A stretch of DNA of 37,554 nt from Nocardia asiatica NBRC 100129 (GTDB taxonomy: Bacteria; Actinomycetota; Actinomycetes; Mycobacteriales; Mycobacteriaceae). The notes below the pieces were generated by a model, which was given only the letters and a program-made list of their open reading frames with translations, was not told the origin of the DNA and ran no database searches. Position 1 is the first letter of the stretch, and every line of letters starts with the position of its first letter. The stretch is from positions 1-37,554 of the forward strand of contig NZ_BAFS01000259.1 in NCBI RefSeq assembly GCF_000308415.1. Direction: 5' to 3'. Both the position numbers and the translations under genes were made by a program. Positions 32,896 to 37,554 of this stretch are shown piece after piece.

Positions 32896-33749
32896 GCTTC
32901 GACCTCTCTGGGCAGCCAGCGGGTGATGCGGCGGCCGGCCAGCTCGACCAGCCCCGATGTCGCGAAACCGAGGACGCCGATGGTGATCATGCCGACGAAC
33001 ACGGCCGGATAGTCCACGATCGTGTACGCCTGCCAGGTGCGGTAGCCGACGCCGAGGCGCCCGGAGATCATCTCCGCCGAGATCAGGCAGATCCACGCCA
33101 CGCCGACGCCGACCGACAATCCGCTGAAGACGCCGGGCAGGATGCCGGGAAACACCACGCGCGCGAGCACGTCCAGCCGCGACGCGCCGAGCGTGCGCAC
33201 CGCGTCCTCCCAGATGGTGGGCAGCGCCCGCACCGCGTGCCTGGTGCTGACCAGCACCGGGAACAGCGAGGCGGTGAACGTGATGAACACGATGCCGGAT
33301 TCGTCGCTGGGGAACAGCAGGATCGCGACGGGGACAAGAGCGATGGCCGGGATCGGCCGGATCAGTTCGGCCAGCGGGCCGAAGGTGTCGGCGAGCAGCC
33401 GCGATCGGCCCAGGCCGATACCCGCGAGCACGCCGACCACGGCGGCCAGGCCGAAGCCGGTGACGATCCGCAGCAGCGACTGCGCGATGTCCAGGTAGTA
33501 CTGGTCGGCGCGCAGCTGTGTGCCGAATTCGGCGACGATCTCCGTGACGGTGGGCAGCGTGTCGAAACGAAGGCCCGCCCGGATGTCGTTGACCGTCACC
33601 AATTGCCACAGACCGACCGCGACGGCGACCGAGGCGACCCGCAGCAGGCGTGAACGCCAGGCCGACCGTGCCGCCGGGGCGGCTTCCGGTCCAGCGGCGG
33701 CGGGTTCCGCCACGGGTCGCACTGCCCGTGCGGCGAGTTCGCTGGTCAT
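32892..33749 (-). CDS. ABC importer permease (SsuC/TauC-like)
   Basis: This 285-aa inner-membrane permease has a first helix at ~36-55 and about five more. The EAA-type coupling loop is clear: TIWEDAVRTLGASRLDVLARVVFPGILPGVFSGLSVGVGVAW. This is the BPD_transp_1 domain of the NitT/TauT class. A hydrophilic Ala/Pro-rich stretch of ~30 residues precedes helix 1. It overlaps the binding-protein stop by ATGA. Confidence 0.92.
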   Translation of the reverse strand: MTSELAARAVRPVAEPAAAGPEAAPAARSAWRSRLLRVASVAVAVGLWQLVTVNDIRAGLRFDTLPTVTEIVAEFGTQLRADQYYLDIAQSLLRIVTGFGLAAVVGVLAGIGLGRSRLLADTFGPLAELIRPIPAIALVPVAILLFPSDESGIVFITFTASLFPVLVSTRHAVRALPTIWEDAVRTLGASRLDVLARVVFPGILPGVFSGLSVGVGVAWICLISAEMISGRLGVGYRTWQAYTIVDYPAVFVGMITIGVLGFATSGLVELAGRRITRWLPREVEA

Positions 33750-35170
33750 CCGCGTACTTCCGTGACGGCCTGGTCGTAGCCGACCGCGGTGGCGGACGGA
33801 TGCGCCTGCCGGTAGCGCTGCGCGGCGGCCGGCGTGGTGAAGGGCAGATACGCGGCGCCGTCCCGCAGCCAGATCGACTTGTCGGCGAACCACCGCGTGC
33901 CCAGTTCGGTATCCGGTACGTAAGCGGCGCGGATCGTCTTGCCCTGCGCTTTCGCGGCCTGGATCGCGCGCAGCAGGCAGGTCGGGTTCGCCGCCGGTTG
34001 CGGTGTCGGCGCGCCGTCCAGCCACAGTTCGCCGGCCAGCTCGGGATTCTCCGCCGCGGTGCCGCAGACCTGGTCGGCGCCGGTGACGCGCGTCGGGTTG
34101 GCGGTGTTCGCCAGGTCGCGGTCGTAGTCGCGGCCGGTCTCGGCGAACACCTTGCGCAGCGGCGCGTCGTCGACGAACCGGTCGATGTCCAGCTCCGCGA
34201 AGTCGCCGATCGACTTCAGGTACGCCACATCGCCTTTGAGCGCCGCGATCAGGCTCGGTTTGAGCGTGGTGTCGAAACTGGTTCCGCCGGGACCGTTGTA
34301 GAGGTACACCACCTCCTGGGGCAGTCCGGACCCGTCGGCGACGATCTTCGCGGCCTCGAAGGGCTTCTCCCGCAGGAACTGGGTGGCGTCCAGTTGCGCG
34401 GCCAGGAACGCCTGCAGCACCTCCGGGTGCTCGGCGGCGTACGCGCGCCGGGCCACCACGCCGTGGAAGGTCGGCACTCCGAGTTCGGCGCCGTCGTAGA
34501 GCAGCTTGGCCTTGTTCTGGAAGACGACCAGACCGGGCCAAGCGACGAACTGCGACAGCGCGCCCACCTGACGGGATTCCAGGGCGGTCGCGCCGACCTG
34601 CGGCTGCTGGTTGAGCACCTCCACGCCCTTGGCCGGATCGATCCCGGCCCGCGACAGCGCCTGCACCAGCGTGCCGTGCCCGGCCGAACCCACGCTGGCC
34701 GAGATCTTCTGCCCGGCCAGGTCGCCGATGCCGGTGGCGGCCGAATCGTTCGGCACGACGACCATGTTCAGCGCGCCTTTGGGGTTGTACCCGGTGACCG
34801 ACACCAGTTCGGTGCGTGCGCGCTCGTTGACCTGGGTGCGGGAGCCGTTGATCAGCAACGGGTAGTCGCCCATCGATCCGATGTCGATCTTCTCGGCCAC
34901 CATCTGCGCGGTGATCGGCGCGCCGGTGTCGTAGTCCTGCCACTCGACCTGGTAGTTCGCCCCGCCGTTTTCGGTGATCTTCCGCAGGCGCTGTTCGAGG
35001 TAGCCCTGTGCGCGCAGCAAGGTGCCCGCGGTGACGGTGTTGATGGTCTTTGACTGGTAGCCGACGACCACCTTGACGGTGCCCGCCGGGGTGTCGTCGG
35101 TCTGCTCCAGCGAGCACCCGGTCAGCGCGAGGGCGGCGGCGAGCAGGGCAGGGGCGAGTTTCACTTTCAT
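33746..35170 (-). CDS. ABC importer substrate-binding lipoprotein (SsuA/TauA/NrtA-like)
   Basis: This 474-aa protein has lipobox LTGC (Cys19). The N-lobe starts VKVVVGYQSKTINTVTAGTLLRAQGYLEQRL and has ITAQMVAEKIDIGSMGDYPLLING; KISASVGSAGHGTLVQALSRAG and VARRAYAAEHPEVLQAFLAAQ are also typical of this group. It captures a small, probably anionic organic ligand outside the membrane. At 474 residues it is longer than SsuA or TauA (~320); the additional ~100 residues near the C-terminus include cysteines in DQVCGTAAE and PTCLLRA. The ligand cannot be read from sequence. It starts 12 bp after the ferredoxin stop. Confidence 0.9.
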   Translation of the reverse strand: MKVKLAPALLAAALALTGCSLEQTDDTPAGTVKVVVGYQSKTINTVTAGTLLRAQGYLEQRLRKITENGGANYQVEWQDYDTGAPITAQMVAEKIDIGSMGDYPLLINGSRTQVNERARTELVSVTGYNPKGALNMVVVPNDSAATGIGDLAGQKISASVGSAGHGTLVQALSRAGIDPAKGVEVLNQQPQVGATALESRQVGALSQFVAWPGLVVFQNKAKLLYDGAELGVPTFHGVVARRAYAAEHPEVLQAFLAAQLDATQFLREKPFEAAKIVADGSGLPQEVVYLYNGPGGTSFDTTLKPSLIAALKGDVAYLKSIGDFAELDIDRFVDDAPLRKVFAETGRDYDRDLANTANPTRVTGADQVCGTAAENPELAGELWLDGAPTPQPAANPTCLLRAIQAAKAQGKTIRAAYVPDTELGTRWFADKSIWLRDGAAYLPFTTPAAAQRYRQAHPSATAVGYDQAVTEVRG

Positions 35171-35182
35171 CGGTCTTCCAGA

Positions 35183-35410
35183 TCAGCGGAGCAGGTAGGG
35201 CATATTGACGGTGACGGCGCCGGTGGGGCAGCGAGCCGCGCACGGACCGCAGTACCAGCACTCGTCCACGTGCATGAAGGCCTTGCCGTTGTCGGGGTTG
35301 ATGGCCAGGGAGTCGAGGGGGCAGATCTCGACGCACAGCGTGCATCCCTGGATGCACAGCGACTCGTCGATGGTGACGGGGATGTCGGCGCGCTGGTTCA
35401 CGAGTGCCAT
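35183..35410 (-). CDS. 2x[4Fe-4S] ferredoxin (AprB-like small subunit)
   Basis: This 75-aa protein has two cluster motifs. The first, CIQGCTLCVEICP (Cys19, 23, 26, 30), has three rather than two residues between its first cysteines. The second, CWYCGPCAARCP (Cys51, 54, 57, 61), is canonical. AprB, the partner of AprA, also carries two [4Fe-4S] clusters with an atypically spaced first motif, though AprB has a C-terminal extension that is absent here. Co-transcription with the AprA-like flavoprotein suggests this is its electron-transfer subunit (inference). It abuts the GntR stop with no spacer. Confidence 0.9.
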   Translation of the reverse strand: MALVNQRADIPVTIDESLCIQGCTLCVEICPLDSLAINPDNGKAFMHVDECWYCGPCAARCPTGAVTVNMPYLLR

Positions 35411-36196
35411 CTAGAGGACCTTCCATTCGGGGTTGCCGCGGGTCAGGCTGCCGCGCATGGTGATGCGGTCGCCGCGCATGCGGATGTACTCCAGGTCGAC
35501 CGGACGGCCGTCGTCGAGCCGGGTCAGTCGTTCCAGCATCAGCAGCGGCGCGCCGCCGGGGACGTCGAGGGTGGTGGCGGTGTGCGGGTCGGCGGGCACC
35601 GCCTCCAAGGCGAGGTCGGCCGAGCCGAGCGTCCGACCGCTGATGCGTTCCAGCAGCACGAAGACGTCGGTGTGCTCGAGGTCGTGGCCGAGCACCTCGG
35701 TGCCGATATCGGGCACGAGGTAGGTGAGGTCGAGGCTCAGCGGCAGATCCGCGAGATAACGCAGCCGCTCGAGGTAGACCACGCGCTCGCCCGGCGCGAG
35801 ACCGAGCCTGCGGGCGACGGCGGGCGGCGCGGCGACGTGCATCGCCGCGCGCACCTCGTTACGCACGGTGCCGTGGCCCTTGACGGCTTCCTGCAATCCC
35901 AGCAGCGCGTCGAGGCCGTGGTCGTACTTGCGGGTGGCGACCCGGGTGCCCACCTTGGGCGCCCGATCGATCAACCCCTCGTCCTTCAACAGCGCCAAGG
36001 CATCGCGCACGGTGTTGCGCGAGGCGCCGTACTCGGCGGCGAGTTCCTGTTCGCTCGGCAGCGCGCCCTCGAAGGCGCCGGCGTGCAGTTGGTGGCGCAA
36101 GATGTCGGCCACCCGTCGCGCTTGATCGGCGCGCAACTGCCGCACCGGCGTGGGTTCCGCTGCCACTCTCTCCGCCTTACTGTCGCTGACCTGCAC
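35411..36196 (-). CDS. GntR/UTRA-family regulator of the operon
   Basis: This 261-aa protein has an N-terminal winged helix (~22-88) with LPSEQELAAEYGASRNTVRDALALLKDEGLIDRAPKVGTRV in the GntR form, and a C-terminal UTRA ligand domain (~105-255) with ERVVYLERLRYLADLPLSLDLTYL and LEYIRMRGDRI. UTRA domains bind small effectors. As the first gene of the unit it would autoregulate the importer and flavoenzyme. It begins at GTG 36196 with no ribosome site, eight bases from a -10-like TATCGT. Confidence 0.9.
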   Translation of the reverse strand: MQVSDSKAERVAAEPTPVRQLRADQARRVADILRHQLHAGAFEGALPSEQELAAEYGASRNTVRDALALLKDEGLIDRAPKVGTRVATRKYDHGLDALLGLQEAVKGHGTVRNEVRAAMHVAAPPAVARRLGLAPGERVVYLERLRYLADLPLSLDLTYLVPDIGTEVLGHDLEHTDVFVLLERISGRTLGSADLALEAVPADPHTATTLDVPGGAPLLMLERLTRLDDGRPVDLEYIRMRGDRITMRGSLTRGNPEWKVL

Positions 36197-36204
36197 GAAT
36201 AGCG

Positions 36205-36210
36205 ACGATA
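36205..36210 (-). promoter_or_regulatory. Candidate -10 box of the six-gene operon
   Basis: Read on the minus strand, TATCGT lies eight bases before GTG 36196, the spacing of a leaderless or near-leaderless transcript. No convincing -35 is visible. The 243-bp gap to the next gene (36197-36439) holds no other recognisable feature. Confidence 0.4.
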
Positions 36211-36439
36211 ACGGCGTTGCGGAGGGGTGGACGCCCGGCTTTCGACCCGGCGGATTCAGAGGATGTTATTGCGCCGGGCGCTCCCTGGCCCGACCTGGCG
36301 ATATGCGGCGACGCCCGGGTATTACGCCACCTTCGCGACGCGCGGCGGATTCCGATCAGGTCGATTCGAATTACGCCGTCGGCGCGAGTTGGGCCCGAAA
36401 TCTACGGAGGCGAAGCGTAGATACTCCGCTCATCGTCCG

Positions 36440-37066
36440 CTACGGCGCGATCGCCTCGGGAATACCCAGCAGCGCCGCCTGGACCTCGTGTAGCCGGTCG
36501 ACGTCGCCGCGAATGCCCGCGACGCTGTCGTTGTACAGGAATGCCTCGCCGAGCCGGACCAGCGCGTAGGCCAGCAGTGCCGGTTCCAGCGGCGGGGTGT
36601 AACCGTCCTCCTCCGTGGCGCGGATGATCAGCTCGCGGACGGTGCCGACGACCAGGGGTTGCACCGGGCCGTCGCCCGCGGTGAGGATTCGCAGCCCGGA
36701 CAGCGGCTCGTTCTCGAAATAGCGCCGGAACGGTTCGTTGTCGGTCATCCAGCGATTCACGCGGTACAGCACGTCCAGGATGCGCCGCGCGCCGGTGGAG
36801 CGGCGGCGGGCGTCCGCGCGGGTGAGCAGCGCCTCGAACTCCCCGGCCAGGACCGCACCGAGCACACCGTCGCGAGAGCCGAACCAGCGGTAGACCGAAG
36901 CCCGGCTGAGTCCGAGCTGTCCGGCGATCGCCTGGATGTCCACGCGCTCACCGGACAGGAAAGCCCGGCGAGCGTGCTCGATGACCTGTTCCCTGGTCGC
37001 GGAGGCCGGTCGGCCGGGAGGGCGGGTGGTCCGCTGACTGGAATCGATCACCGCGGAATGATACAT
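36440..37066 (-). CDS. TetR-family regulator (QsdR-like)
   Basis: This 208-aa protein has an N-terminal HTH at ~24-72 with DIQAIAGQLGLSRASVYRWFGSRDGVLGAVL. The C-terminal ligand domain, with NEPFRRYFENEPLSGLRILT, resembles the QsdR branch of TetR regulators. An inverted repeat covers its own start codon, suggesting autorepression. It lies 31 bp downstream of the acyl-CoA dehydrogenase gene in the same direction, so it may respond to an acyl-CoA or related ligand (inference). Confidence 0.82.
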   Translation of the reverse strand: MYHSAVIDSSQRTTRPPGRPASATREQVIEHARRAFLSGERVDIQAIAGQLGLSRASVYRWFGSRDGVLGAVLAGEFEALLTRADARRRSTGARRILDVLYRVNRWMTDNEPFRRYFENEPLSGLRILTAGDGPVQPLVVGTVRELIIRATEEDGYTPPLEPALLAYALVRLGEAFLYNDSVAGIRGDVDRLHEVQAALLGIPEAIAP

Positions 37067-37083
37067 CCTCGATGAAGTGTATC
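37060..37083. promoter_or_regulatory. Inverted repeat over the TetR start: likely autoregulatory operator
   Basis: GATACA (37060-37065) and TGTATC (37078-37083) are perfect complements 12 bases apart. The repeat spans the ATG at 37066 and a minus-strand -10-like TACACT (complement of 37076-37081). A TetR dimer bound here would block initiation. Confidence 0.55.
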
Positions 37084-37097
37084 GAAACGGGTTGTGT

Positions 37098-37554
37098 TCA
37101 GAACCAGGCGTCCTGCATCTGCAGGGTAGTCGTGTCCAGCCGGGCGAGCAGATCCAGCGCCGGTGCGGTCTTGGGCAATTCGAAACGATAGAAGTATCGG
37201 GCCGCGTGCCGCTTGCCGTCGTAGAAGTCGCCGGTACGGTCCGCGGCGGCGCGGAACTGCTCGAGCCAGATCCAGGCCACGACGGTGTGCCCGAAAGCCT
37301 CCAGGTACACCGAGCTGTTGGCCAGCGCGGCCTCGATGTCGCCGGAGGCGAACAGCTTCGCGGTCACCTCGACCAGCCGCCGCCACGCCGCATCCAGTTG
37401 TGCGCCCAGCTCCGCCGCTTCACCGCCCGCCGCGCGCGCGGCCGTGATGGTGGCGTCGATCCTGCCCCCGAGTGCGAGCAGACTGGCTCCGCCCTGCTGG
37501 GTCACCTTGCGCCCCAGCAGATCCAATCCCTGGATGCCGTGTGTGCCCTCGTGG
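37098..37554 (-). CDS. Acyl-CoA dehydrogenase, C-terminal part (5' end outside window)
   Basis: The frame is open to the window edge; the visible part is ~151 residues. It begins with HEGTHGIQGLDLLGRKVTQQ, the EGTxGIQ motif near the C-terminus of acyl-CoA dehydrogenases, followed by a helical C-terminal extension of ~120 residues (SSVYLEAFGHTVVAWIWLEQF, ARYFYRFELPK). That extension is typical of the long (~600-aa) AcdA/FadE5-like group. The enzyme oxidises acyl-CoA to trans-2-enoyl-CoA with FAD. The catalytic Glu and FAD site lie beyond the window. Confidence 0.88.
   Translation of the reverse strand, partial: HEGTHGIQGLDLLGRKVTQQGGASLLALGGRIDATITAARAAGGEAAELGAQLDAAWRRLVEVTAKLFASGDIEAALANSSVYLEAFGHTVVAWIWLEQFRAAADRTGDFYDGKRHAARYFYRFELPKTAPALDLLARLDTTTLQMQDAWF

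Overview
The window is high-GC actinobacterial DNA, most likely from a mycolic-acid-producing organism such as Nocardia or a relative. The evidence is the end of an mce operon (MceF-like and Mam proteins) followed by an Mce3R-like double TetR regulator, an antigen 85-type mycolyltransferase, a ChoD-type cholesterol oxidase, a MarP-type membrane serine protease, and several apparently leaderless GTG starts. This assignment is inference from gene families; no rRNA or other marker gene is present.

Layout. (1) 1-8144: lipid region, plus strand except one gene. It holds the mce operon end, the Mce3R-like regulator, two intact DUF2236 (MpaB/Lcp-type oxygenase) paralogues on either side of a convergent acyl-CoA ligase, a third DUF2236 gene with two frame changes, and the C-terminal half of an HpnE-like FAD desaturase. 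The last two look like a decaying locus. (2) 8329-18429: a SLATT-domain membrane protein; a minus-strand pair of ketosynthase III-type proteins, one catalytic and one lacking the active-site Cys; an SDR; a secreted DUF3089 hydrolase; the mycolyltransferase; a methyltransferase; an excalibur lipoprotein; a saccharopine-dehydrogenase-like protein; and a four-TM protein. (3) 18665-24460: an arsenic/metal island with arsR-acr3-arsC, a DrrAB-like ABC exporter preceded by a coupled 17-codon leader ORF, an ECF sigma factor with a Cys-rich tail, and a 58-aa protein with eight cysteines. (4) 24572-29301: choD, a GNAT acetyltransferase, a 750-bp non-coding repeat region with unusual hairpins, a small NAD-dependent epimerase-like protein and a MarP-like protease.

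(5) 29444-36196: a tight six-gene minus-strand operon. In transcription order it encodes a GntR/UTRA regulator, a 2x[4Fe-4S] ferredoxin, a sulfonate/nitrate/taurine-type ABC importer (binding lipoprotein, permease, ATPase), and a 904-aa flavoprotein whose core resembles adenylylsulfate reductase AprA and fumarate reductase, with about nine HEAT repeats fused at its C-terminus. Five of the six genes overlap or abut. This is the best candidate for an undescribed system: an importer coupled to an AprBA-like redox enzyme of unknown substrate. (6) 36440-37554: a TetR regulator with an inverted repeat over its own start, downstream of the C-terminal end of an acyl-CoA dehydrogenase that runs off the window.

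All functional calls rest on motifs and family recognition by eye; no database search was run.
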